Below, piece after piece: positions 1-11,649 of a DNA stretch of 64,000 nt. The stretch comes from Blattamonas nauphoetae (Eukaryota > Preaxostyla > Oxymonadida): assembly GCA_033064195.1 (NCBI GenBank), contig JARBJD010000365.1, positions 1-64,000 of the forward strand. The letters are read 5' to 3'. Positions within the stretch are counted from its first letter, which is position 1; each line of letters starts with the position of its first letter. The notes below the pieces were generated by a model. The model saw nothing but the letters and a program-made list of their open reading frames with translations, was not told where the DNA came from and did not search any database. Made by a program: the position numbers and the translations under genes.

Positions 1-106
1 CTTCTGAAACTTGGCAACAGTCTTGTCCAGATCAGGTGGATCAACAGAATGTTTCCTGGTTTGTATTTCCATAACATCTGTGATGTCTGTTGTCTTTGGA
101 TGTTCT

Positions 107-1002
107 TCAATTGCTCTTCACAACTGGAGATGTACAGTGCTTCAATCTCTCGATTCTTTGTGCCTGCTCTGGAGTGAATTTGTTCCAGTACGCTCGATGA
201 GGAGTCATGTTGTAGTATTCGCCATCTGATTCATCAATGAATGATTTGCCATCTGTGTCGCATTGTCTTGGAATCCATCTCTGATTGTTCTGATCACTCG
301 ATCGACAATTCGATTGTGATTTGTGAATGGTGAGCTTGTGAAATATGTACGACATTCTGATCCTTGAAAACTCTGATGCTTCTCTACTTGTCCATGCTGC
401 TTCACCATCTCCTCGAATGTTGTTGACATGAACTCCACGATGATTTATCAGATCATTGATTGCAGTCTTGACTTTGCTCCATGATTTATCCAGAACTGGA
501 ATGACTTGGGTATTTTGTGTTGATGTTAATGGCAAAGAGATAGATCTGCAACACTGTTTTCGACGTTGGTGATTGGATAAATACAAGATCAATTTCCCAG
601 GATCCAAACTTGGGAGAAAAGTATGGTCGATCACAATTCTGAGGAACATTTCTGTCTGATGTCTTCTGTGGATCACCTGTAATTGCTTTCGACATGAACT
701 GCATTTTTGATCGAAATGGATACACTATTTTTCCGTTGTTTTGGAATCATTGGAGGATCAATTCTCATCGCATCACCTCCTTTTTCTCTCTGAATTTTCC
801 TCGGATGTGCTACACTCCATCTGTGATCAAATTCCTCATACCAATCCTGAAATGATCTTCCTCCGAATGGGATTTGGTTTGTGTGAGTCAGAATGAAGTC
901 AAGATCTTCGTTCGCAATCTTTCTGTTTATCGAGGCTCGAACGAATGTGTCTCTGTTCATTTTATTTGCATCCAGAATGTGTGATGTAATAAAGTGTTCC
1001 AT
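107..1002 (-). pseudogene. Polinton integrase (rve family), broken
   Basis: Fragments on the minus strand read as a DDE-type retroviral-like integrase of the Polinton kind. A core strand around SWEIDLVF holds the first acidic residue, a later NNIRGDGEAAW patch fits the second, and the tail has the MTPHRAYWNKFTPEQ-type ending commonly seen after the catalytic core in Polintons. The frame is broken in about three places. The role in an intact element would be to insert the linear DNA copy into host chromosomes. It lies downstream of the acidic ORF in the order of transcription and overlaps its end slightly. Confidence 0.75.
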
Positions 1003-1777
1003 CTGCTTTGATTTTCATTATTGAGTTCTCAGCTTTGATCTGTTCATCTTCTGAATCGTTTCTCTGTTGATGATCAAACAATCCTTTCATTTGTGCCAAC
1101 TTATTGAGCACTTGCTGTGTGGTTGGTTCATACTGTCTGATCTCCCTCACTGGGTGGTTGAACACGGTTGGTATGAAGAAGGGATTATTCTCAATTGGAT
1201 CCTGCACCTGTGAAATTGGTATAATGTCATCATCATCTTCATCATCATCATCATCCTCATCATCCTCTTCAAATCTCCTCTCCTTCATTGGATATTCATA
1301 TTCAAACCCCATTGATTTCAAGTTTCTCATCTGTCCAGGAAGAACTAGGTCTTCAGGTGGTTCTATTGCTATTGGTCTTTGCACTGGAGTTGGGATTGGG
1401 ATTGGTCTTGCCTCTGCAGGGCTTCGAACTCTTGGTGAGAGAGTCACTTCCTGATTGTACTTTCGATGATATTCTCGATACTTTTTGTATGCCGTTTCAC
1501 ATCTCCCATCACTGACACGTTTTCCCAAGAATTCAATCAGAAACTGTGAGACTACTTTTGTTCCAATTGAGAGAGTTAACTTTGGAGAGAGACCTCCATT
1601 GAACCAATCCTCAAAATATGTCTCATCGTTTGCTACATACTCTCCATTTGAATCATAGACATCATATACTGGTAAAGTGTTGGCTCTATTGAACTTAACA
1701 TTGAATATTTTGATTTGAGAGTGTTGTGTGCAATTCAGCAACCTATTCACTAAAGTATTAATCTGTCGTGTGTTCAT
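962..1777 (-). CDS. Acidic protein of the Polinton, function unknown
   Basis: Open frame of 271 codons starting MNTRQINTLVNRLLN. The N-terminal half looks folded (about residues 1-110, mixed hydrophobic and charged). A proline-rich stretch follows, then a run of nearly 20 Asp/Glu residues near residue 175, then a short helical tail. It sits between the integrase and polymerase on the same strand, so it is most likely an element gene. I do not recognise the family. An acidic tail would fit a DNA-mimic or protein-binding role, but that is inference. Confidence 0.6.
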   Translation of the reverse strand: MNTRQINTLVNRLLNCTQHSQIKIFNVKFNRANTLPVYDVYDSNGEYVANDETYFEDWFNGGLSPKLTLSIGTKVVSQFLIEFLGKRVSDGRCETAYKKYREYHRKYNQEVTLSPRVRSPAEARPIPIPTPVQRPIAIEPPEDLVLPGQMRNLKSMGFEYEYPMKERRFEEDDEDDDDDEDDDDIIPISQVQDPIENNPFFIPTVFNHPVREIRQYEPTTQQVLNKLAQMKGLFDHQQRNDSEDEQIKAENSIMKIKADGTLYYITHSGCK

Positions 1778-1800
1778 TTATACAAAAATAAAGTTTGTGT

Positions 1801-4800
1801 TTATTCAATAATATAATCAGTTGCTTTCAGTCCATGAATGAATGGAGGACACGATTCATTTTCAAGTACGATTGCCTTCAGATGAATTCCACTGAGACTG
1901 AGTTTCTGTTGTATTATTTTCGCAATCTCAAATCCATTTGTATTCTCTTCGCTCACGATTCTTCTCGTCTGAAACGCATCATCATGATGCTTGAACCGTT
2001 TTACGGTGAAGTTCAGTGTTGTAGTCACAGTTTTCTCTCCATTAAGACATTTCACATAATCGTCACTTGTGATGTTTGTTTTCTTTAGAGACACGCCTTT
2101 GATTTTGCATTTCTCATCGAGAGAGTAACACTTGGGTGCAAGACAGATCATCTGTTCACCTTCCTTTTCAATAGCTAGTCCCAACAGTTTCTTCTCATCA
2201 TCGACACCTTTTCAGGATTGGGAAACCATTCATATTTGTGTGCATCATAGAATTCCTTGTCAGCAATCACATGTTCAAATTGTTGATGAATTCCAGCATT
2301 TGGATCACCGGCAATTGCCCAGTATGCAGAGTCAGTGTCTCCCTCACAAAAGTGGATCTTGTTCATGTCTAGGCACTTGTACATGAAGTTGTAGATGAAA
2401 TTCAGATACCAGAACTTGGCATTGTCGAGTGTGAATACTGCTTCTTGCAGACAAGTTTTACACGATGCTTTCTCTCGATCTTCGATCACAATGTAGTTGT
2501 CCTCATTGATTTCTCTTGTCGCTACAAATCCTTTCATCATCTGTTTCCAAATATGTTCTCTTCTCATTGCAAATTGTGATCGAGTTGTACTTCTCAGTGT
2601 TCATTCCATCGTATCCGTAACTTCCATTCAAGTTGGTCTTACAGAATTGTTCCTTTCCTTTGTTTCCAACCTTCATTGCTTCAATTCGATCATTCATGAA
2701 CGAAGTCACAAATGGTTCGAATCCAGCATGTCTCGAGAATACCATCACACTCTTTACATCATCAATTATGAAGTGGCAATAGTCGATGAGGAACCACAGA
2801 TAGTATGTCGAAAAGAACATATACTGATCGTGTGTGCTCAAGAGTTGGGTCAGCTTTCTTTGTTTGTCATCAGTCTTCAATCCATGCTTCTTCATCAGTG
2901 AATATGTCTTCTCTCCAATGTTCTCTTCTGTTGTATTGACCACAATGTTTCTGAAGATTGGTGGGAAGTTAATGAACTCATTGATGTGCTTCTCATCGAT
3001 GTGTCCTTTCAGTTCTGCAACGAACAATGTCTTCTGATTTTTGTCTTCAATGATCTTACGACATTCTTTATCTCCTGTTGCGGTGAATTAGCATCGTCCT
3101 GGCATGTACATTCTGTGATTCGTGTATGGATTGTTCTTGTTCTTGATTGATGAGAAAGCACTTGGATAGAGGGAATTAAAGTCAACACCACAGACGTGAG
3201 TCATTTTATGTTCTGTATCAGTGGAGACAACTTTTCCATCTTCATATGTGAAGTGATTGATTGGTGTCACGTCTTTAATGTTCTGTCGGTGTTGAACATT
3301 CGATAATCCACCAGTCACTGCGGCTCTCAGTTTGTGATATGTTTGCTCATGTGTCAGAGTCATTGGGAGTGATTTCCAGATGCAATACTTCTTCAGTTGA
3401 ATTCTCAATCGAGTGAGATGCTCGTCCTTGTCTGACTTGTAGGTGTTGCAGTAATCACAGCAGATCTTGACGTTCTCTTTTGAATGTCCTTTCGAATTGT
3501 CGATTCTATCCAATGTTGGTCGCACTGCTTGTGAGAAATGACTCTTGCAGATATAGCACACTCTCTTGCACTGTTGAACAAACCAATCATAGTCTGCTTC
3601 AGTGACATTTTTATCAGTACTGCGATGAGCTTTCTGGTCTTGATAGATGTACGATGCAACTTTGTACTTCCAGTATTGCTTGGTGATTTTTATTTCACCA
3701 GATTGATCCACTCCATTGAAATCATCGTCGATATCAAAGTCTTTGTAGGCACAAGCATACTTGATTGCTGAAGCGTTGGCTGACAATGAGAGATTGTGCA
3801 ACATATCCACTTTGTATTGGAAGTTCAAATCGATCAGATTGTCCAGAGGTGCAATCATACATTCGACATCTCTGATGTTGTAGAATTTCAGATAGTCCCA
3901 TCTGTTTTTGAATCCTTGCTTCTTCCAATCATCAAGGTACATTTGATAGTCACTGTCAGACATCTCACTGTTGTTCAGACTGGAATAGAATTCATATTTG
4001 GAGAATGGTTCTTGTTTGCTCAACACTACATCGTAGTCTGATGAATCAAATGATTCGTAAGCAAAGAATGATTTCTGAAGAGTGGTCTTTCCTCCAAAAG
4101 CCTTCACTGCATTATCCAATGTCATTGGTCCTGTGTATGACATCATGTCAATAAAGCGAAGAACCTGTTGTGTCTTCTCATGTCGGATCAGTACTTGTTT
4201 GTACTTCGTTGTTGATCCAAGGAAGCTCACCACTTTCCAATCCTTGTCAACGAGATCACGAAAGATGAGATTGATGTCGAATCTGGAACTGTTGAATCCA
4301 ATCACACTGACTTCATTTTGTGAGGGTATTTCCGTGTCTTCATAGTTGTTATCATCTCGAACTGTCTCAGCATATCTGAAGAGTTCTCTGATCCATTGCT
4401 TCACAAAGTCCTTTCCATCTCGAAGATCAAAGTAGATTGACTTCACACCTGATTTTGTTTTGATTGCAGATGCAACGGAGAGAGGTTTCAAATGTGAGAT
4501 CAGTTGAGTGTTGTCATCAGAGAACAAGTTGTCAAGAATGAGATCTTCCATTGTTTCGAAATCGTATGTGATGTAGTATTGTGTTGGTTTGAATTCGTCT
4601 TGTCTCTTGTGTGCCATCAGAAATTCAAATGTTCTATTGTTGAGGATATGTGGAACATATGGTCTTGGTGTCTTATCAAGTGAGATCTTCTTCACATGTT
4701 TTCCATCAAGTTCTTTGCACTCTCTGAGATGCTTCTCAAAATCTCTACTGAAGTTTTTATTCTTCACTTGGAATCCTCTTGACTGACAGTATGGACAGAG

Positions 4801-6249
4801 TTTATATCCAGTGATTTTCTCAGGGTCAACAATAAACATCACATGGACGAGAGTTGCCGTCAGTGGAATCATCAGAATTGGAAGAACAAGTGCATCGTCA
4901 TTTTCGTTGACATACGATTGACTGAGGAAGTAACGACCCCTTTGGGGGTCACTAGTCGAACTAGAGTTCGGGTACTTCTTCTTATCTTCGTCGTATTCAT
5001 AAATGTGAATTGTGATGTTGAATCTTTGCATTGCTTTCTCAATGTCACATGCAATATCAAACCCAGGATAATTCTGAAGATGTGGAGTCAATTGTCGAGA
5101 TTGGAGATGAGTGAGATTCATCCATTGTGCGAACAATCTGTAGGCTTCACTGTTCCTCATATTGATTGATATTTTCTTACCTTGAACTTCAGGAAGTGTG
5201 AAGAATGATAGAGCTTGAAAGAAGCAGATGTTGTACTCAGAATCGATGTACCGAACGTTTCTCGTTTTGATGTGTTCAGTGAGAATAGCATTTGCTTTTC
5301 CTGCGACTGGGAATCGATAGACTGCAACCAGTATGGAGTGGAAAGCGATGTACATTGTCTTCGTATCCATCAGTGTTCTCTCTTGTGATTCTTTGATCAG
5401 ATTGATTGCATATTTTGAATACTCGTTGATGTCTCCTGCACTTCTTATCACTGTCGGAAAACTCTTTGATGTGTTCTCCAGTTCTGGCCTGAAGTCATTG
5501 TATGTTGTCTCATCTTTGTCTTTTCTCTCGATGATCTTTCCAAAGTCAATACTAATCTTGAATGGATGATCTTTCTCTTTGTCGAACACTGCTTTAATGA
5601 AGGTTGTGATTTCTTCAACGTTCTTCAAGTGATTGTGGAAGTACAACTGATATGGTTTTCCATTATCCTCAACCTTCTCGACCTCATTCTTTTTGAACTT
5701 CCTTCGTGCATTCATGAGACAAGAATTGAATGCTGCTTTGTCTCGTGGTTCAGCAAGTAGAATACACTCTTCAAATCCCTCAAATGTCTGCACTTCTCTC
5801 TTTTCCATTTGTTCATTTTTCTTCTGAATGATTAACAGATTCTTCATCCAATGATCCATCAGTTTCTCTTCAATTGATTTCAGTTTCCATGTCATTTTGA
5901 ACACTTGCTTTTTCAGTTCATCTTTGTTCACTCTTGGGTTTTCTTTCATGGTTTGCATTCTTGCTTTGCTGTCTTCTTCATTCATCATTGCGTTGTTATT
6001 GTTCTCTACAAGTTTGTGAATAAAATCATCGATCTGATAGTTGGTAATATTCCTTATTTCTCCTTCAAAGTGGAGATCTGGATTCTTGAGCATTGACAGG
6101 AGATATGCACGATGATGTTGGTAGTTTCTAATGTTTGGATTGTATGTTCGATCAAAACCATGTTCATCCTTGAATTCAAAGGTGGTGTTTGGAAATAGTT
6201 CTCTTATTTTTGTGATGCTGTCTGTGACAAATTTCAGTGTTGCCGCCAT
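1801..6249 (-). pseudogene. Polinton protein-primed DNA polymerase B, broken
   Basis: The largest part of the element. Reading from 6249 downward: a helical N-terminal region; an OTU-like cysteine-peptidase-type region (SEYNICFFQAL, then a His in LVHVMFIVD); a CPYC zinc-binding patch; 3'-5' exonuclease motifs (YDFETMED, GFNSSRFDIN, YNIRDVE); an HNH-like cassette with two CxxC pairs around TLDRIDNSKGHSKENVK; then polymerase motif A (DFNSLYPS), motif B (KTNLNGSYGYDG) and motif C (EGDTDSAYW). These are the marks of family B polymerases of the protein-primed kind. The frame is broken in about three places. In a whole element it would copy the linear DNA from a terminal protein. Confidence 0.9.
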
Positions 6250-6292
6250 TTACTACAAATTAAAAAATCCGAAAATATAAAAAGTTGAGCGT

Positions 6293-6682
6293 TTATTTCT
6301 GTTTTCTCTGATGTGGCTTTATCGTTGCCTTTAGCCAGGAATCAAGTCTAATTCTGAACACTTCACTTCCACCAATCTCTCGATATGTGAATGGAACCAG
6401 GACTTTAGTGTACTCACCTACGAGTTCACAATTGTATTTCTTCAGTTCATTTTCGACGAATGATTGAGTGCAGTGTCGACGTTTCGCTAAGTGAGGTCTG
6501 TTTCCTTGATTCCACAACTTTGGTTTTATTCTCCATTCAACTCCCTCATGAACATACGTCACCGGCACATTATTTCTGACATACTCAGAGACTAGCGAAC
6601 AGTTCTCTTCTTTCATTGATTCAATTAATGCTTGTTCTGAACATACTCGACGTCTTTCGTTGTACATCTCAGTTGGATTCAT
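6293..6682 (-). CDS. Small protein with two copies of a viral-type repeat
   Basis: Open frame of 129 codons, MNPTEMYNERRR start, just upstream of the polymerase on the same strand (about 45 bp away). It has two related units of about 45 residues. Both follow the pattern C-x-L-V-x-E-Y, then P-[VF]-T-Y, then a WRI or FRI strand, a Trp-containing turn and a final basic PH-x-R or PHQRK. The same pattern occurs in short repeats of large DNA virus proteins and next to GIY-YIG or HNH nucleases, where it is thought to bind DNA; I place it there from memory. The A/T-rich spacers on either side fit promoters. Probable element gene, DNA-binding by inference. Confidence 0.55.
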   Translation of the reverse strand: MNPTEMYNERRRVCSEQALIESMKEENCSLVSEYVRNNVPVTYVHEGVEWRIKPKLWNQGNRPHLAKRRHCTQSFVENELKKYNCELVGEYTKVLVPFTYREIGGSEVFRIRLDSWLKATIKPHQRKQK

Positions 6683-7029
6683 TTAATACAAATTAAAAAA
6701 TTCAAAAATAAATTTTCATTCGTGATTTTCTCATTTGAGATCTTCTGAGACTTCGATCCTCACATCGATGGGTTCGATCAGTCATGTTTGATCAGAGAAA
6801 GTACTTCAATGGGACTCGATCCTTTCTTCTCGTTCCTGATGGTTCTTTACCGTTTGATTTAGGTGTGTTCCGCTTTCTACTTTCTCATTTGTTCTCTTTT
6901 CTTTTTGACATCTCATTCTTGTTCTCGATCATCGACTTTTTCTGTCTCCTCTCATTTAGGTACATCACATTGTTTTATGAACGGTGGTTTCATTCCCGAC
7001 TTGTTTTGAACAGGTTTGCTCCATTTTGA

Positions 7030-8400
7030 ATTCATTCTTTCCTAAAACTTACTTATGTACCAACGCCGATCAAACCGAAAGTGGACCTGAAGATCAGGTA
7101 CACAGATGCGTTTTATCGCTTAAAAGTATGTCTCTCGTGATTTACCAAACAGGTATTCTCTTCTTTTTATTCATCTTTTCATAAAACATCTTCATGTACT
7201 CGATCTGTGTGATCATCAAACTCAGGTACACTATTGCGTCTTATGACCAGAAAGTGCTGTTCACTGAATATTTGAAACAGGTTTGCTCTCTTTTTTGTAT
7301 TATCTCTTTATAAGACACAATGACGTACCAGAATTTTCACTTCACTTTTGACATTCTCTTTTCTGGTACAACACTTCACTTTATCCTCTCATTTTCACTT
7401 CATTGTCAGTTTTTTCATTGTCTCTCACTTTTTACAAAATTAAAATTTAAAATGACGTGAACAAAATTTTGATCCTCATCTTTCTTCGAGAAACTTCGTG
7501 ATTCATCGATAAAATTGTATGCGTTGGTACACCACTTTGTTTTACTGTCATTCAACTTTCATTTCACCTTTTACACTTCACTACTCTTCGATTTGTGCTC
7601 TTCATTTTTCTAAAACACAACGGTGTACCAACAAAACGTGATCTGAAGTGATCGTCCAGATCAGGAACACCACTTCACCTTATCGTTTCATTTCACAACT
7701 ATTTGATTTCAATTCTCTTTTTTGATCAAAACAAAGTGGAACATTGAACTAAAAATGTGTGATCGTCAAGATAAAAATGAACTGTAAGATCTGGTACATG
7801 AATGTGTTTTATCACTTCAAACCTTGTTTCACTTCACAATTTTGATCTCATTATTGACATGTTTGCTCTAATCTTTGATAAAACAAAGTGGTGTACCAAC
7901 GAGACTCAATCTGAAATGATCGGTGAGATCTGGTACATGAATGTGTTTTATCGTTTAGTTCTCACTTCAATCATTGTTTTTTTACTCTTGTTTTCTGAAA
8001 TTTTGATGAACGCGTTCATAAGGTGAAGTGGTGTACCAACGAAGTGAGAAAAACAATGACTGGAGAGATCTGGTACGTCACTTCACTTTATCGTTGCTAA
8101 CATTGTTTCACTTCACAATTTTACTCTAATTAGAAACATTTTTGCCAAACCCGTTCATAAAGTGAAGTGGTGTACCAACGAAATGCGAAAAACAAAGATC
8201 GTTCAGATCTGGTACGAGATTTTGTTTTATCGTTTACTTTTCACTTCACTCACTCTTTTTTTCTCTTTGTTTGTGAAATTTTGACGAACCCGTTCATAAG
8301 GTGAAGTGGTGTACCAACGGAACGCGAAGGATCAAGATCGTGCAGATCTGGTACGTCACTTCACCTTATCGTTTCATTCTCACTTCATTTACATTTTAGT
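7030..8400. repeat. 139-bp tandem array with inverted arms in each unit
   Basis: The right half repeats with an exact 139-bp spacing: equivalent points lie near 7879, 8018, 8157 and 8296. The clearest units have a left arm close to AARGTGAAGTGRYGTACCA (8020-8038, 8298-8316) and, about 32 nt later, its reverse complement (8071-8089, 8349-8367), so the unit can fold into a hairpin or cruciform. Toward 7030 the units become degenerate, keeping the gtaccaacg and gatctggtac cores. No ORF with coding character is present. It could be the terminal inverted-repeat zone of the Polinton, a satellite, or an origin-like array. Confidence 0.75.
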
Positions 8401-10561
8401 ACTCTAGTTTTGTGAAATTTAGATGAAGATGTTCATCAAACTCAATACTTTCCCACCATTTTCACTATTTCCATTTCACCATTCACTATCATACTTGCCC
8501 ACTTCATTTTAGCTTCATTCACCTTCATTTGGTCTAATTAAGAGAAAAAGTCGACGAAAAATGAGTTATTGTGATGTGCTCGTGAGGTGTAGACGGTCGA
8601 AAGAATGCTCGTGAGATGACGAAAATGAAGAGGAATGACGAAGAGATTGAATGTGAAATGGTGAAAGAAAGATGAGAGAAGAAAGGGGTTGAAGGTGTTT
8701 TTGAAGTGACAAACACGGTGAAAACGTGAGATGTTGAAACACGAAAATGTGACATTATGGAACAACTATCCGACAAAAGTGTCTCGAAATTTGAGCACAG
8801 CTTTGTCGGACAGTGAGAATGAAGGATTTGTGGGAGAAATTCGGGGCAAAAATTCATATAGTGAAAATGTTGGCGGAAATGATGCGTCAACTGTGTGATG
8901 TGAAAAACCGACCCTCCAGAGAGAACTAATGTCACCAGTAAACTCGAAATCTCAAAAAGCGTCGCTTGAGTGTGTTTGTGAAGTGGTTGACGTGAAAATC
9001 GTTAAAAATGAAAATTGAGAAAAATTGTGAAAACGATCGAGGTGTGAAATGGTTCGAACCAAAAGTCGCCAAAAGGCGTTCTTAACCGATCTAATGCTAA
9101 AAGGCGTCATAAGAGGACGATTCCTGAGCGAAAGATGATGGAAGACAGGGTCCATACCTTATCTCGAAAATTTCGACTCGTAAAAATGGGTGATTCTAAA
9201 TGAAAAGTTACAAAAGACTATGGTGCGTCTCAAAAAAAAAATTTTTGTAGAATTAGCTGTCAGAGGTTTTCAGGACAGAAAAGTGCTAAATTTTGGAGAT
9301 TTTGTTTTGATCGCGTTCGAGAGAGCCCTATTCTGATTGGGGCTTTTTTCACATTTATTTCCCCGAAACGTGCCAGAAAATCAACCGATGGTGTAAAACG
9401 ATATAAAAGAACGGAAATGTGAGAAAAAAGCGAATCAAAAGCACGAATCATTCAAAAAGTCTTGAAAAACATGGATTGACTTCCTCGCGTCAGAGAGGCA
9501 ATATCTTCATAAAGGAATCCGAAAACGTCCATATGGTATTTTTGAGGCGAATTTGTGAATGGATATCATTTTTGAGGGTTACAATAGAAGAGGGAGGAAG
9601 ATCGGAATTCACAAGTCAACTGTTTGAGGGGAAGAACGGGATCACCAGATCTGAATGAGAAAGTTGAAGGAAAAGAGTTGGAAAACCTCAAAATTGCAAT
9701 CAATCAATGAGATGTCAAGTTTCGTTGTTGGATCGAAGATGATGGAAACAAAGACTTGGAAAGCGAAGATGAGAATATATATCCTGTTCAAGCGATGGTT
9801 TTCCGCTTCAAAGTTTGTGTTAAAACGAGATACTTGAACATGTTTGGAGGTATAGACAAGTCTGGGTGAAAAATGTCGACTGAATGCAGAACTCAGATAC
9901 AAAAGAATGTATGAAGAGTCAGAAGGACAAAAAACACCTTCATCATGTCGAGGGGAGGAGAATATGAGCGCTCTGAAAATTGCAGAGAGTTTCTGCACGT
10001 CTGGCAGAAGAAAATACGCGGGTAACAATTCATTTAGAATCACCCAAATCCTCAATGGGTCGGATCAAACTTTTTTTCCAAAAAGTGTTTTTTATCGCGA
10101 ATCTCACCTTCTGAAATCGATTTTGTAATTTTAGAAGATGTTTGAGGTGAATTTGAGACATAAAGTAGTGGTTAGTAGCGAAATCTGAAAATCGACTTTT
10201 TTGTCACTTTTTTGACCACAGTTCGGTACGTAGCTCCACGAATTCTCAACCGATTTTCATCAGGATTGTTTTGATCGACGACTCACATCGTCTCCGACAT
10301 TTTAGACATTTTTTTCGATTTTTTTCGAAGTGGTTCTCAAGTTGGATTCACTTTGTTCGAGTTCAAAAGTGAAAAAACATCGAAAAAAGTGACTACAGTT
10401 TTGGAATATGACCAAAATTTGCTTCAAAATTGACGCTTAAAATGAGGTCGAAATATTGGACATATTTCTGGAATTTAGGTCAAATATTGGCATCATTGAA
10501 ATGGTCTAAATTCCTTTTAATACAAGATTTAGAAATGGTCAATCGGAATTGACTTTCAACT
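8401..10561. other. Non-coding AT-rich stretch, nothing recognised
   Basis: About 2.1 kb with only short ORFs that lack protein-like composition. It has many poly-A and poly-T runs (for example near 9230 and 10075). No RNA gene, transposon end or tandem repeat was recognised. It could be flank of the Polinton or decayed element sequence. Confidence 0.5.
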
Positions 10562-11465
10562 TTGGTTTTCAACGACTATTTCAATCTGGTTCCCAAATCG
10601 TCTACTATACTACTCGCTGCCTCTCTCCCGTCCCTCATTCTCGCCAACGAGGCCATCCGCACGCTGAGCAAGGACGCCAAACTGGCCATTGTCGACGAAG
10701 GCTTCTTCGGAAGGATGTTCCAATACCTGTCTCAGCTGCTGAAGACCAAGTCACTGGGCAAGAACACGAAGGCTGTGAAGGCGACCCTGCCAGCTCTGGA
10801 GACAGAACGAACGTGGGTCTGTCTGGTCATGTCTGTCGCCCACAAAGTGCTCGTTGACCGCAACCACTCGATGGAGGAGTTGTTCTACAGCAACCTCCCC
10901 GTTCCAGTTGTCGCCCTTCTGCAGGACCTGAAGGTGGACAACACAGAACACTCCGACCTCATCCGCATTGGCAACTCGTTCCTCTTCGAGATCTGCACAG
11001 AATGCGAGCTGGACGAGGAACTCGAGACCCTCGCTGATTTGGGTGCAGTCAAAGCTACCACCCCCTTCCTCCTCCACTCCGTCCCTGACGTCTCCACAAA
11101 CTGCGCCTTCGTCATCAGCCGTATCATCGTTGACCAGTGGCGTCTCCTCCAAGACTCCTGCGCCGTCGGATGTGAGCACGAGCACGAGCCGGCCTCCCGT
11201 CCTTGATTCGCTGAGATGGAGACCACCAATCTGGACGACACCCTGTTCGCCCTATTTGAGCGTCTCATCGGCGACCGAAAGAGACAGGAACGATTCCGCC
11301 ACAAGCGCCGCCACCCCCCACCACCGGAAGAGATGGAGGACGAGATCGCGCTGGACAGAGACCCACCACAAGACTACATCCAGATCTTCAACAGTAACTC
11401 GCTCCAAAAGGCTGTCGACGACCATTTCAACATCGACGACGACAACAAACTGATTGAAATCGGTG
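10562..11465 (+). pseudogene. ARM/HEAT-like protein gene remnant
   Basis: Two in-frame coding blocks stand out by composition. The first (10562-11150) encodes helical repeats such as LPSLILANEAIRTLSKDAK and LADLGAVKATTPFLLHSV, in the style of armadillo/HEAT proteins. The second (11216-11465) encodes an acidic and basic stretch ending NSLQKAVDDHFNIDDDNK. No convincing ATG opens the first block: the sequence upstream turns abruptly AT-rich, so the 5' end appears lost. A stop lies between the blocks, which a short intron might remove, but I could not place one with matching phase. The second block ends at a possible donor (GTGTATCA near 11463) and then runs into unrelated sequence and a minisatellite. 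I read it as a truncated gene. Confidence 0.45.
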
Positions 11466-11649
11466 TATCATCACATTCGTCGATGCGATTCAAAACGTGT
11501 TGTGGGCTGGCTTTAATGAAACGGAGTGGTGCGCAAATCTTGATCTTCATGCTAGTTTTTTCATCCGGTTCATTCACTCTTCCTCTACTATTCACAGTCT
11601 TCGAAGATGGTCTCACAATTTACGAACACGATACTTCGCCAAGAAACGA

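Larger units (their letters stand above)
1..6690 (-). mobile_element. Polinton/Maverick element, decayed, partial
   Basis: The stretch carries, on one strand, an rve-type integrase, an acidic protein, a protein-primed family B DNA polymerase and a small repeat protein. Integrase plus protein-primed PolB is the hallmark of Polintons. Capsid, ATPase and protease genes are not in view; they would lie beyond position 1 if present. The element is broken: the integrase and polymerase frames are interrupted about half a dozen times in all, while the acidic and small proteins are open. Motifs are still easy to read, which suggests a fairly young fossil. The right end is not fixed; the 139-bp repeat array at 7030-8400 could be its terminal region. 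Confidence 0.85.

Noticed and set aside
1104-1454. Plus-strand ORF with a run of serines
   Set aside because: It is the antisense of the Asp/Glu run in the acidic Polinton protein; the minus-strand frame has better composition and context.
2713-2723. GGTTCGAATCC, a perfect tRNA B-box
   Set aside because: It lies in the polymerase part of the Polinton and no A-box or cloverleaf can be drawn around it. A second hit near 9052 fails in the same way.
8534-8935. Minus-strand ORF of 133 codons
   Set aside because: Its Phe/His/Ser-rich composition matches antisense of AT-rich repeats; there is no domain and no support from neighbours.
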